Shown here: in pieces, positions 15,789 to 24,315 of the stretch | Position numbering within the stretch: the stretch's first letter is position 1 | Layout of the letters: every line of letters begins with the position of its first letter | DNA from: HRBIN16 sp049969495 | Lineage (GTDB): Bacteria > Armatimonadota > HRBIN16 | Assembly: GCA_049969495.1 (NCBI GenBank) | Contig: JBMFOT010000002.1 | Location: 1-64,000, forward strand | DNA length: 64,000 bases | Direction of reading: 5' to 3' | Program-made: the position numbers and the translations under genes | The notes under the pieces: generated by a model | The model's database searches: none | Told to the model about the DNA's origin: nothing | What the model saw: the letters and a program-made list of their open reading frames with translations, nothing else

Positions 15789-17912
15789 ATGAAGAAGAGA
15801 CGCGCGGACAAAAAGCCTGTCGAACCTCCGCAACCCCTGCGACGGGAGTTCAGTCTCTCCACATGGCTGTTGAGCGCGGCAGTGGTACTCGCGCCGCTGA
15901 CTGCCGGTCGGCTGGAGGTGGGCAGCGAGCCAGTAGAACCCTCCCTGCGCGGGGTAGTAACCGCCCTGTTTACCACCGGAGCGCTGTTGCCGCTCGCCAT
16001 CTGGTGGATTACCCTGCTTGCGCTCGCTGCCGCCATCTGGGAATGGAAACAGTGTCCCGCTGGCGATGACGCGGTTCCGCGTGCTGCGCGCGTGCTGGCG
16101 ACTCTGTTCGTGCTGTGGATGCTGGCATCGGTAGCGGTTTCGGTGTATCGTTGGGGTACGGTGGTCGCATGGAGCCACTGGGCGGTAGTCATCGCCACGG
16201 CGTGGCTCTTCTCGCGGAGGCGTGGAGAACAGGCGTTGACGGTTGCCCTTGCGCTGGCGTTAGCGGGCACTCTTGCTGCCGCCTTCGCCATGCGTGAGTA
16301 CGCGGAGAACGCGCGCATCGTGCCGAACTGGCGCGTGTTCGGCACTTTCTTGAACCCCAATTTCCTGGCGGGCTACCTCTGCCTCACCATGCCCGTCACG
16401 TTGGGTTTGGCTCTCGCTCCCTGCCCCACGCAAACCTTGTCTTCTCCCAAAGGGGGAGGGGAACTGCGCTGGCTGTTGGGCTTCGGCGCATGGATGCAGA
16501 TGGCGGCGATACTGCTCACGGGCTCGCGATTCGGTACGGCGAGCGCAGTGCTGGCTCTGATGGTACTGGCGGGATGGATGGCGTTCAACCGATCATGGAA
16601 CCGCCAGCGTGCGCTGGTGTTCGGTATCGTCTGCCTGCTGGTGCTTGGCACAGCGTTCTTTACTGCCCGCTCGCTCGCCTCGCGTGTGACGACTCAGGCG
16701 GTGCAGGAAGGCGAACACTCAGGCGGATTTCGTGTGTGGACGTGGCGAGGCACGTTGCGTATGGCGCGGGCGCATCCTCTGCTGGGCACAGGGTTGGGAA
16801 CCTATGAGATAGCCTACCCGCGCTACGCCTTCGTGGGATTCACCCGAATGGCGCACAACTCCTATCTGCAGATTGCCGCCGAAGCGGGGTCGCCTGCGCT
16901 GATTCTGCTACTGGGCACGCTCGGCGTGCTGGCATGGACGGTATTGCGCACCGAGGTGCGCAATATGAATGGGATAATCGTGGGAAAATGGGATGCTCGC
17001 GTGCTCCGCGCGGGGCTGGCAGCAGCCATCGCCGCCGGGCTCGCACGCAACCTGATAGACTCCGACTGGTACATCTTTGCCTGCCTGTTCACCTTCTGGG
17101 CGATAGTGGGACTGATGCTCTCTGTCATCCCTCTCCCCTCAGGAGAGAGGCGGAAGGCAAGCGTCAACCGTCTCTATCTTGCCCACACCACCCTGCTGGC
17201 TGTTGCCTGGGTTGTGCTGACCTTGCGCATGGGGGGCGCGCTCAGCGCAAACAGCGCAAGCTGGAACCTGTCTCAGGGAATCCCCGACGAAGAGGGCTAT
17301 CGGCATGCACTGCGCTGGGAACCTTTCAACGGCGACCACTACCTCAGTTTGGGCATGCTCTCTATGAGCATGGCGCGTGCAGGTGACCTCTCGCGTGCAG
17401 AGGACGCCCAAAAGTGGCTACGCCGCGCGGCAGAGCTGACGCCGCTCTCCAAAACGTGGTATCATCTGGGCAACCTGTATCGGGACATGCTGGGCGACCG
17501 CGACAGAGCCGTCGAAGCCTATCGCCATGCGCTGGAACTGGACCCGCACGCGCTGCGCGTCATGGCGGAGCTGGGCAAAACGCTGGAGCAACAGGGTAAA
17601 CTGCAAGATGCGGAGAGGGTGTACCGGCGAATGCTGGAGATGGAATCGAGCGTATATAATCAGGTGCGTGCGGTGCCCGAGCTGCCCGAGGTGGACTACG
17701 CCTTCGCCTACGCCGGTCTGGCGCGGATCGCGAGGCAACAGGGCAAGCCGGGGAGCGAGGTGCGTGAGATGTACTCTCGCGCCCTGCGGATTCTGGACAC
17801 CGACCGCGCTGCCCGAGAGAACAAGGTGATGTTATGGTCGCTGGTGCGTGCCCCGGAACGACAGCGCGCCCTGGATGAGTTACGGCAGGAGTGTGAACGC
17901 GCCCTGCGGTGA
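15789..17912 (+). CDS. O-antigen-ligase-like (Wzy/WaaL) membrane protein with TPR tail
   Basis: A 707-residue protein. About ten or more hydrophobic helices occupy residues 20-460, with the O-antigen ligase loop marked by GGFRVWTWRGTLRMARAHPLLGTGLGTYEIAYPRYAF and RMAHNSYLQIAAEAGSP (typical HNxxLQ). The C-terminus (about 500-690) is TPR (WYHLGNLYRDMLGDRDRAVEAYRHALELD and following). Likely ligates or polymerises surface glycans in the periplasm. Two palindrome-derived segments sit in the frame at 16421-16465 and 17126-17157. The start is uncertain: ATG 15789 has no clear ribosome site, and an upstream TTG at 15768 is in frame. Confidence 0.78.
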   Translation: MKKRRADKKPVEPPQPLRREFSLSTWLLSAAVVLAPLTAGRLEVGSEPVEPSLRGVVTALFTTGALLPLAIWWITLLALAAAIWEWKQCPAGDDAVPRAARVLATLFVLWMLASVAVSVYRWGTVVAWSHWAVVIATAWLFSRRRGEQALTVALALALAGTLAAAFAMREYAENARIVPNWRVFGTFLNPNFLAGYLCLTMPVTLGLALAPCPTQTLSSPKGGGELRWLLGFGAWMQMAAILLTGSRFGTASAVLALMVLAGWMAFNRSWNRQRALVFGIVCLLVLGTAFFTARSLASRVTTQAVQEGEHSGGFRVWTWRGTLRMARAHPLLGTGLGTYEIAYPRYAFVGFTRMAHNSYLQIAAEAGSPALILLLGTLGVLAWTVLRTEVRNMNGIIVGKWDARVLRAGLAAAIAAGLARNLIDSDWYIFACLFTFWAIVGLMLSVIPLPSGERRKASVNRLYLAHTTLLAVAWVVLTLRMGGALSANSASWNLSQGIPDEEGYRHALRWEPFNGDHYLSLGMLSMSMARAGDLSRAEDAQKWLRRAAELTPLSKTWYHLGNLYRDMLGDRDRAVEAYRHALELDPHALRVMAELGKTLEQQGKLQDAERVYRRMLEMESSVYNQVRAVPELPEVDYAFAYAGLARIARQQGKPGSEVREMYSRALRILDTDRAARENKVMLWSLVRAPERQRALDELRQECERALR
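16421..16465. repeat. GC palindrome inside the O-antigen-ligase-like frame (site 1)
   Basis: CTTCTCCC/AAAGGGGGAGGGG resembles the intergenic family C palindromes. It encodes CPTQTLSSPKGGGELRW in a loop between two membrane helices and keeps the frame. Confidence 0.55.
17126..17157. repeat. GC palindrome inside the O-antigen-ligase-like frame (site 2)
   Basis: CCTCTCC...GGAGAGAGG palindrome encoding VIPLPSGERRKAS between two membrane helices, in frame. It matches the family C pattern best seen at 20776-20803 and 9388-9410. Confidence 0.6.
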
Positions 17913-17918
17913 GCGGAT

Positions 17919-20771
17919 ATGCCTGTAGAGTTCGCACGCCCGTGGATGTTGCTCTTGCTGGCGATGTTGCCCGCTTTCTGGTGGGTACACCGGCACAGCC
18001 TTGCCGCTCTGCCCCGCTGGCAGAAGCAGGCTTCGCTGTGGCTGCGTTTGCTGCTGGTGACGCTGGTGGTGTTCGCCCTGGCGGGAATCCGCTGGGTACG
18101 CACCACCACCGCGCAGGCGGTGTTCTTCGTGGTAGATGGCAGCGCGAGCGTGGAGCCGCAGCAACGCGAAACCGCTCTGCAGTTCATCCAGGAGGCAGTG
18201 CGCCATATCCGCGAGGACGACATGGCGGGCGTCATCATCTTCGGTAGCGACCCGCAGGTGGTCACTCCGCTGAGCTCGCGCCCCGACCTCAGCCGAATAC
18301 CTGCCAGCAACTCGCCGGAAATGACCGACATTGGGCGTGCCATCAGCCTCGCGCTTGCCACCTTCCCCGAAAACGCAGGCAAGCAGATTGTGCTCTTCTC
18401 CGACGGCAACGCCAACGCGGGTGACACGGTGGCGCAGGCGTTGCAGGCAGCGAGCCGCGGCGTGAAGATACATGTAGTTCCCTTCCCGCGAGAGGTGCGC
18501 ACCGAGGCGCTGGTGGAACGGGTACAGGCTCCCACGCTGGTTAAAGAGGGCGAGCCGTTCGACCTGCGCTTATGGATACAGTCCACCCACGCACAATCGG
18601 CGGAGATGACCCTGCTGCGAGACGGACAGCCCGTCAAGACGCAGGCGGTAGCGCTCAAGCCGGGCAAGAATCTGGTGCGTCTGACACACCGCGAGGATGT
18701 TGCAGGGCAGTACCGCTACCAGGTGTCGCTGCTGGCTTCCGTCGATACCTATCCCCAGAACAACCGCGGCGCAGGCTATGTGCGCGTGCAGGGCACTCCC
18801 CGCGTGCTGTACGTCACCGGTAGCGGAAAGCCCACGCCGTTGTCCACCGCCGCACAGTCACAGCGCATCCGCGTGGAGGTGGTCAATCCGCAGGGCATGA
18901 AAACACAGCCGGCGCAGTTGCAGGCGTACGATGCGGTGATTCTGCACAACGTGCCTGCCTACGAACTGGGCATCCCCGCCATGCGAGCCCTGCAAACCGC
19001 CACGCGCGAGCTGGGTGTGGGGCTGGGTATGGTGGGTGGCGAGGACAGCTTTGGTGCAGGCGGCTACTTTGAAACGCCTGTGGAGGAGACCCTGCCCGTG
19101 TCGATGGACGTGCGCAAGTACCACTCGTTCCCCAGCGTGGGCATCGTGCTGGTGGTGGACGATTCGGGCAGTATGGCGATGCCGGAAGGCGGAACCACCA
19201 AAATGGAGCTGGCAAACCGCGCCGCGGCGACGGTGGTGCGCTTTCTGACAGCGCAGGACGAGGTAGGCGTTATCGCCGCCGGCTCCGACTGCCGCGCGGT
19301 GGTGCCGATGTGGCGTGTGGGCGAGAAGAAGGAGCAGATTCTGCGTGCCATTGCCGCCTTTCAGCCCGGTGGAGGGGGCATCTACGTGCGCCCGGGCATG
19401 GAAGCGGGGGCGAAGCTGCTGCAGGTGAGCCGGGCTAAACTGAAGCACATGATTGTGCTGGCGGACGGCGACGACTGCGATGACCAGGAAGGTGCCATAC
19501 CGCTGGCAGCCAAGCTGCGTCAGGCGGGAATCACCGTCACCGTCGTCTGCTTCGGGCACGGCAAGGACGAAGCGTTCCTGCAGCAGCTGGCGAAGGCTGG
19601 GGGCGGACGCTACTACTTCACCGACCGCATGGCGAACCTGCCCCAGATTTTCACCAAAGAGGCGATGATAGCCAGCAAAGCGCAGTATATCGAGGAGCCG
19701 TTCTTCGTGCGCTATACCGGCGATGAAATCGTTTCGGGCTTGGATTGGGAGAGCTCTCCCCCCTTGCTGGGCTACAACACCACCACCGCCAAGCCGGGGG
19801 CGCAGGTAGGCTTGCTCTCCCATAAAGACGACCCCATCTTCGCGGTGTGGCAGTACGGGGTGGGGCGCAGTATGGCGTTCACCTCGGACGGACGGGCGAA
19901 GTGGTGCGCGCAGTGGGTGAAATGGGCAGGGTTTCCCGCTTTCGCCGCGCGCACCATGCGCACCATCCTGCGCAGCCTGCCCGCCGAAGACCTGCGCACG
20001 CAGGTAAGCATCTCGGGCGGTAAAGGATACGTGAGCGTAGACCTCCTGCGCCAGCCTGCGACCGCAAACGCCAGCGCGCTTTCGCCAGCTGCCAAACTGC
20101 TCCTCCCAACCGGCCAGGTGGTTCCACTGGTGCTCTCGCAGACGGGAGCCACCCGCTACGAAGCCGCGTTTGACGCGCGGGGCTACGGAACCTACGTGGT
20201 TGCCGTGCAGTATCGCCACCCCAACGGCACAATAGCGCTCAGCACCGGCACAGACACCGTAGCCTACTCACCCGAATACCGTGACTTGAAGAGCAACAGA
20301 GCACTTCTGGAACAGGTTGCGCGTCTCACCGGCGGGAAGCAACAGCCGTCGCCGCAGGACATCTTTGGCGCTCAGCGTGCCCCGGTGCGGGTGCCGTCGG
20401 AAGCGAGCATCCCCCTGCTGTTTGTGGTGCTGTTCTTGTTGCCGGTGGACGTTGCGCTGAGGCGCATCGTGTGGCAGATGGAAGCACTTCCCGAGTGGCA
20501 ACAAACATGGGCTCGTGTGTTGGCGCGTCTCCATTTGAGGCACAGGGTGACTTCTACTGCTCCCGCAACTTCACGGCTTCTGCAGCGCAAAGAGCGTCTG
20601 CGCGAGAAGTATGCCCCCACCGGAACAACCCCGCCATCATCGCCATCCGAGGAGCCGGCGGTGTCCACAGAGCCGACATCCGCTCGCCCTGCCGCTCCAC
20701 AACCTTCCACCTCTGGCGAACAAATCGGCAGGTTGCTGGATGCAAAGAAGCGGGCGCACAAGAGAGAATAA
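17919..20771 (+). CDS. double-VWA membrane protein with amidotransferase-like domain (BatA-like)
   Basis: A 950-residue protein. The BatA-type N-terminus (ARPWMLLLLAMLPAFWW) and a second helix at about 42-58 are followed by a VWA domain with MIDAS DGSAS (73-77), a beta-sandwich, a class I amidotransferase-like domain (about 290-390, GLGMVGGEDSFGAGGYFETP) and a second VWA domain with DDSGSM near 415 (also GGTTKMELANRAA). A further hydrophobic segment lies near 835 and a Pro/Ser/Thr-rich charged tail ends the protein. It starts 6 bp after the glycan ligase gene. Similar proteins are frequent in Planctomycetes and Armatimonadota, function unproven. Confidence 0.85.
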   Translation: MPVEFARPWMLLLLAMLPAFWWVHRHSLAALPRWQKQASLWLRLLLVTLVVFALAGIRWVRTTTAQAVFFVVDGSASVEPQQRETALQFIQEAVRHIREDDMAGVIIFGSDPQVVTPLSSRPDLSRIPASNSPEMTDIGRAISLALATFPENAGKQIVLFSDGNANAGDTVAQALQAASRGVKIHVVPFPREVRTEALVERVQAPTLVKEGEPFDLRLWIQSTHAQSAEMTLLRDGQPVKTQAVALKPGKNLVRLTHREDVAGQYRYQVSLLASVDTYPQNNRGAGYVRVQGTPRVLYVTGSGKPTPLSTAAQSQRIRVEVVNPQGMKTQPAQLQAYDAVILHNVPAYELGIPAMRALQTATRELGVGLGMVGGEDSFGAGGYFETPVEETLPVSMDVRKYHSFPSVGIVLVVDDSGSMAMPEGGTTKMELANRAAATVVRFLTAQDEVGVIAAGSDCRAVVPMWRVGEKKEQILRAIAAFQPGGGGIYVRPGMEAGAKLLQVSRAKLKHMIVLADGDDCDDQEGAIPLAAKLRQAGITVTVVCFGHGKDEAFLQQLAKAGGGRYYFTDRMANLPQIFTKEAMIASKAQYIEEPFFVRYTGDEIVSGLDWESSPPLLGYNTTTAKPGAQVGLLSHKDDPIFAVWQYGVGRSMAFTSDGRAKWCAQWVKWAGFPAFAARTMRTILRSLPAEDLRTQVSISGGKGYVSVDLLRQPATANASALSPAAKLLLPTGQVVPLVLSQTGATRYEAAFDARGYGTYVVAVQYRHPNGTIALSTGTDTVAYSPEYRDLKSNRALLEQVARLTGGKQQPSPQDIFGAQRAPVRVPSEASIPLLFVVLFLLPVDVALRRIVWQMEALPEWQQTWARVLARLHLRHRVTSTAPATSRLLQRKERLREKYAPTGTTPPSSPSEEPAVSTEPTSARPAAPQPSTSGEQIGRLLDAKKRAHKRE

Positions 20772-20803
20772 TAAAAACCCCTCTCCCCGCAGTGCGGGAG
20801 AGG
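20771..20803 (-). terminator. intrinsic terminator of the minus-strand prepilin gene (family C palindrome)
   Basis: Stem CCCCTCTCCC/GGGAGAGGGG at 20776-20803; read on the minus strand it is followed by TTTTTATTA. It is also a member of the GC-palindrome family and directly follows the stop of the convergent VWA gene. Confidence 0.8.
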
Positions 20804-20820
20804 GGACACACGGTGAAGCA

Positions 20821-21756
20821 CTACCTGTATTCGCCTGCTACGAGCAGCTGGGCAACGTTACGGCACGTATCGGGGTCAGGCTGACGGCAGTTGTAGATGT
20901 TGTTGTCGTAGCCGTCGAACGGGAAGGTGCGCTCGCCAGGACGGCGGAAGCAGGTCCACTTCCAGAGATTGTTGGCGATGGCGCCCTGAATGCGTGTCCA
21001 CTTCACGTGCCCATCCGCAAACACGAAATGGACGCCCTTCAGGTGATTGACCAACCAGCCATACTGGCGTACTTTGCCATCCAGGCAGGGCGAGCCTGGA
21101 GCAGGCACATCTCCGCCAAATGGGTCACCTGGTGGGTTGCACCAGCAGCGTGCCAGAGCCCACGGACCGGTGTCCGGCTCGTAGTTCTTGCCGTCCTGCA
21201 TCCAGATGGTCTCCGCGGGCACATCGAGGTCAGCCAGCTTTCTGGGAGGATCCGCGTAGCCGGATTGATAGGCAGCAAGGTTGAAAACGGCGCCGTTGAC
21301 CGTGTAACCACGCGGGAACCACAGATTTTGACTGCGAGGAACGTCGCACAGCGGATCACTGCGCAGCCAAGGCGAGCTCGGATGGCAGTGTGCCCAAGTC
21401 TCATCCATTGGTGAACCACGCCACGCATTGACGTTGTCGCCCAGCATCCGGGAGATTTGCGCCTTCGCATTGGGGCACTCATAGACCGGGAGGTTCTTGA
21501 CGTACGGAAAGATGCCGTACTTCCAGTTCGACCACGTCGCCCCGCCGTTACCGATGAACCGATTGTAGGGGAATGTCTCGTCGTAGTCCTGCACATACAT
21601 CATCACTCCCGTGCCCACCTGTTTGAGGTTGCTTAGGCAGGATGCTTGTCGCGCCTTCTCGCGCGCTTGGGCGAACACAGGGAACAGGATCGCCGCCAGT
21701 ATCGCGATAATCGCGATGACCACCAGCAGCTCAATGAGCGTAAAGCCGCGCTTCAT
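20821..21756 (-). CDS. DUF1559/H-X9-DG prepilin-like protein
   Basis: A 311-residue type II/IV pseudopilin-like protein. The class III prepilin signal is MKRG followed by FTLIELLVVIAIIAILAAIL, with the peptidase site before Phe5 and Glu at mature position 5. The ALFPVFAQAREKARQASC-like segment and the C-terminal NHLKGVHFVFADGHVKWT (H-X9-DG) motif complete the family pattern. It would be inserted in the inner membrane and assembled or exported by a pilus-like machine. Start at 21756 rather than GTG 21768 because GGGAGGTG overlaps the latter. Promoter 21817-21846, terminator 20771-20803: monocistronic. Confidence 0.88.
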   Translation of the reverse strand: MKRGFTLIELLVVIAIIAILAAILFPVFAQAREKARQASCLSNLKQVGTGVMMYVQDYDETFPYNRFIGNGGATWSNWKYGIFPYVKNLPVYECPNAKAQISRMLGDNVNAWRGSPMDETWAHCHPSSPWLRSDPLCDVPRSQNLWFPRGYTVNGAVFNLAAYQSGYADPPRKLADLDVPAETIWMQDGKNYEPDTGPWALARCWCNPPGDPFGGDVPAPGSPCLDGKVRQYGWLVNHLKGVHFVFADGHVKWTRIQGAIANNLWKWTCFRRPGERTFPFDGYDNNIYNCRQPDPDTCRNVAQLLVAGEYR

Positions 21757-21816
21757 GACTGTACGCACCTCCCATCGGTGATTTTGCCCGGTAAGTTAAG
21801 GGCATAACTTGTTTTT

Positions 21817-21846
21817 ATTATAGAAAAATCCTTGAACGCTTGTCAA
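21817..21846 (-). promoter_or_regulatory. promoter of the prepilin gene at 20821
   Basis: On the minus strand TTGACA (21846-21841), 18 nt, TATAAT (21822-21817): both boxes match consensus. The leader is about 54 nt. Confidence 0.82.
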
Positions 21847-21896
21847 TGCTTTCCGCTGGGTTGAGCTCAAAAATCGTCGAAAAATAGGTATTTCTC

Positions 21897-22223
21897 TCAT
21901 AGCACAGAAGGGAAGTTCACTGTACCAGTCATAGCACATACCCGTGAATAGGCTGGCTGACGATACCGGTATGAACAAGGGACAGACAGACGCCGCTTCC
22001 TTCCTCAGAAAGCCAGCGATGGGAATGGTGAGTTACTCTTGGATATAGTGACTATTATCAGATTTTTGTTGTCTCTACATGGTATCAAAAGAGGATCTTG
22101 CTTTTTGCTTTCCATTTTCACCGATTTTTCCCAAAACCCCGCACAAAAGGGGAAAAACCCCTTGACAAACGGCTTAACATCGTGTAGAGTATAAGCAATG
22201 GGATTATCATAGCAGTCATAGCA
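21897..22223. promoter_or_regulatory. four TCATAGCA direct repeats, candidate operators
   Basis: The octamer TCATAGCA is at 21897, 21929, 22207 and 22216 (all plus orientation); the last two are in tandem at a 9-bp step, between the promoter at 22162-22190 and the regulator start at 22239. The otherwise AT-rich gap 21757-22238 holds two promoters and no gene that I can support. Confidence 0.5.
22162..22190 (+). promoter_or_regulatory. promoter of the GntR/LacI-type regulator
   Basis: TTGACA 22162-22167, 17 nt, TAGAGT 22185-22190. The tandem TCATAGCA sites lie 17-33 nt downstream, around and after the predicted start of transcription, a position suited to repression. Confidence 0.7.
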
Positions 22224-22238
22224 AAGGACTGAGAGAAA

Positions 22239-23345
22239 GTGATACCGTTGCATCTGAACTCGCGTTTGCGCACACCGCTCTACGTGCAAATCGTGGAGCA
22301 AGTGGAAGCAGCGGTCAGCTCGGGGCAGTTGACGCCGGGCACGCCGCTGTGGTCTGCTCGCGCCATCGCCCGACACTACGGCATCAGCTACCAGACCGCC
22401 GAGCGAGCGTTGACCCTGCTGGCGCGACGGGGGGTGGTGGAACGGACTCGACGGGGAACCATCATCGCCGCCAGCCGTCCGAAACAGCCGGTGCAACAGC
22501 ACCTGGTTGCCCTCATCTACACGTGGCAGATACCGGGCGCACGTCCCTCCTACTCGGTGGGCGAGATGCGCATGTTGCATGCCGCCGCAGAGGAGTGCGC
22601 CCGGCATCTATGGGGAAGCCTGCTACTCCATTTCCCCGATAAAAGCGCGTCCGCCAGCTACCTGCAGGAATGGGAACGGCATCACCGTTTCGACGCCGCG
22701 CTGGTGTTCGGCCCCCTGCACGACGAGGGGTTATTGTGGATGCAGCGAAGGGGGTACCCGGTGGTGGTCATTGATGCCGAGCCCGAGGTTCCGGTTCCCC
22801 GCGTGGTGCAGGCGAACCGTGAAGGCACCTATCTGGCGGTACGTGAGCTGATTCGGCTGGGACATCGACGCATCGGCTTCTTCACCGGTCACTATATGCC
22901 GCATTATGCCCAGCGATTTGAAGGCTACATGCAGGCACTGCAAGAAGCGGGCATCACCCCCGAGGCAAATTGGGTGATGCAGCACGGTCAGCCTCGTCCT
23001 ACCGTCCAGGAGGCGTTGAAGCGGCTGCTGGAAGTGCGTCCACCCCTGACGGCTATCGTGGGAGCGTCGGACATCCTGCTGGCGTTCGCCTATCCCGCGA
23101 TTACGGAGATGAACGTGCGGGTGCCGGAAGAGCTCTCGCTCATCGGTTTCGATGACGAGCCTTTCTGCACCACCATGCAGCCGCCTCTATCGTCGGTGCG
23201 CGTCGACCTCGAGCAACTGGCGCGCACGGGTGTGCGCCTGCTGATGGATATGATGGAAGGCAAACCGGTTCCACAGCGGGTAGAGATACCTGCTCAGGTG
23301 GTGCTGCGCGATTCGTGCGCACCGCCACACTCGCAGACGACTTGA
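22239..23345 (+). CDS. GntR-HTH / LacI-type sugar-binding transcription regulator
   Basis: A 368-residue regulator. Residues 1-75 form a GntR winged helix (LYVQIVEQVEAAVSSGQL, AIARHYGISYQTAERALTLLARRGVVERTRRGT). From about 88 on there is a periplasmic-binding-protein-like sensor domain of the LacI/GalR type (LVALIYTW, FDAALVFGPL, VVVIDAE, GHRRIGFFTGHY, AIVGASDILLAFA, ELSLIGFDDEPFC). This GntR-LacI architecture (AraR type) usually senses a sugar. GTG start. It probably autoregulates through the TCATAGCA sites and is 30 bp upstream of a prepilin gene in the same direction, so they may be cotranscribed. Confidence 0.85.
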   Translation: MIPLHLNSRLRTPLYVQIVEQVEAAVSSGQLTPGTPLWSARAIARHYGISYQTAERALTLLARRGVVERTRRGTIIAASRPKQPVQQHLVALIYTWQIPGARPSYSVGEMRMLHAAAEECARHLWGSLLLHFPDKSASASYLQEWERHHRFDAALVFGPLHDEGLLWMQRRGYPVVVIDAEPEVPVPRVVQANREGTYLAVRELIRLGHRRIGFFTGHYMPHYAQRFEGYMQALQEAGITPEANWVMQHGQPRPTVQEALKRLLEVRPPLTAIVGASDILLAFAYPAITEMNVRVPEELSLIGFDDEPFCTTMQPPLSSVRVDLEQLARTGVRLLMDMMEGKPVPQRVEIPAQVVLRDSCAPPHSQTT

Positions 23346-23375
23346 CAACCTGAAAACGAGAAGGAGGGTCTCACG

Positions 23376-24086
23376 ATGAAATCACGTCGCGGTTTTACGC
23401 TGATTGAGCTGTTGGTTGTTATCGCGATTATCGCGATACTGGCAGCGATCCTGTTCCCGGTCTTTGCACAGGCCCGGGAGAAGGCGCGGCAAACTTCGTG
23501 CTTGTCCAACATGAAGCAGATCGGTACTGCAGCGCGGATGTACGTGGAAGATTATGATGGCATGTCCATTTGGGATACGTACTGGCAGTTCACCCATTTC
23601 CCCAACACATGGTCTGGGTTTATTCTGCCATACGTGAAGAATGAGGACATTTTCCGTTGTCCCAGTCATGCGGTACCGCGCAAGCCGTGGAACACCGACC
23701 CCTACGATTGGGTACCTGAGTGGTACTACAAGAGCTACGGGATCAACGTCTACGGTGCGGTGATCTACATAAAACCGGACAATACCGTTAGCGAGTTCAT
23801 GCTCGACCTCATCAAACGTCCGGCGGAGCGCATCTGGTTCTTTGAGGTGTACGATGCGGACGATAACGACCAAGGATTGGGCTACAACGCCACTTGGGGA
23901 CCCAGTCACTGGGCATTTCGTCATACAGACGGAATGAACGTTACATTCATAGATACCCATGCTAAGTATGTGACACGAAAGACGCTAGAAGGGTGGTGGA
24001 ACGATCGCTCACGCAACCCATGTACCGGGCGCTACCTGTACATCTACTATCCCTGGTCATCGGACAACTCGTGTCCAGGGCTGTAG
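23376..24086 (+). CDS. DUF1559/H-X9-DG prepilin-like protein
   Basis: A 236-residue pseudopilin-like protein starting MKSRRG then FTLIELLVVIAIIAILAAIL, with the family FPVFAQAREKARQTSCLSNMKQ segment and a C-terminal RHTDGMNVTFIDTHAKY motif that is a variant of H-X9-DG (IDTH instead of DGH). GAAGGAGGG is 9 nt upstream of the ATG. It follows the GntR/LacI regulator by 30 bp and precedes a tiny membrane protein by 9 bp, so it is likely the middle gene of a three-gene unit. Cargo or assembly partner unknown. Confidence 0.87.
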   Translation: MKSRRGFTLIELLVVIAIIAILAAILFPVFAQAREKARQTSCLSNMKQIGTAARMYVEDYDGMSIWDTYWQFTHFPNTWSGFILPYVKNEDIFRCPSHAVPRKPWNTDPYDWVPEWYYKSYGINVYGAVIYIKPDNTVSEFMLDLIKRPAERIWFFEVYDADDNDQGLGYNATWGPSHWAFRHTDGMNVTFIDTHAKYVTRKTLEGWWNDRSRNPCTGRYLYIYYPWSSDNSCPGL

Positions 24087-24095
24087 GAGAAGACC

Positions 24096-24272
24096 ATGAA
24101 CAGGAAGATAAGCCCAGTATGGCTCTTGGTAGCCATCGTAGCGATAGTGGCTGGTTTCTTAGTGCTATTTCTCAAGTCTGGGGTGACACCACCGCCCCAA
24201 ACGAGTGAAAGCAAGCTAAAGAGCCACTATCCAGCGCCAAAGGTACCTCCTTTGGAAGCACCGCCGCGTTAA
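24096..24272 (+). CDS. 58-residue single-helix membrane protein with Pro-rich tail
   Basis: Begins MNRKISPVWLLVAIVAIVAG, a positively charged start then one hydrophobic helix (about 9-27), then a short outward tail rich in Pro, Ser and Lys ending KVPPLEAPPR. It has an AGGAGA ribosome site right after the stop codon of the upstream prepilin gene, 9 bp away, which argues for translation. Not a recognised family. It may be a partner or processing helper of the prepilin. Confidence 0.65.
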   Translation: MNRKISPVWLLVAIVAIVAGFLVLFLKSGVTPPPQTSESKLKSHYPAPKVPPLEAPPR

Positions 24273-24282
24273 CTAGTCAGAA

Positions 24283-24306
24283 GGGGGGAGGGTCATACCT
24301 CCCCCC
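24283..24306. terminator. GC hairpin after the prepilin unit
   Basis: Perfect stem GGGGGGAGG/CCTCCCCCC with a 6-nt loop, between converging genes ending at 24272 and 24316. There is no T-run, so an intrinsic terminator function is only possible. Confidence 0.45.
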
Positions 24307-24315
24307 CAACGTTGA

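Noticed and set aside
15489..16360. Minus-strand frames over the family A repeat and the start of the O-antigen-ligase-like gene
   Set aside because: They translate dispersed repeat sequence and antisense DNA, with no recognisable domain.
18858..20219. 453-codon minus-strand open frame opposite the double-VWA gene
   Set aside because: His/Arg-rich antisense shadow in high-GC DNA, no ribosome site or domain; the plus-strand gene has clear VWA motifs.
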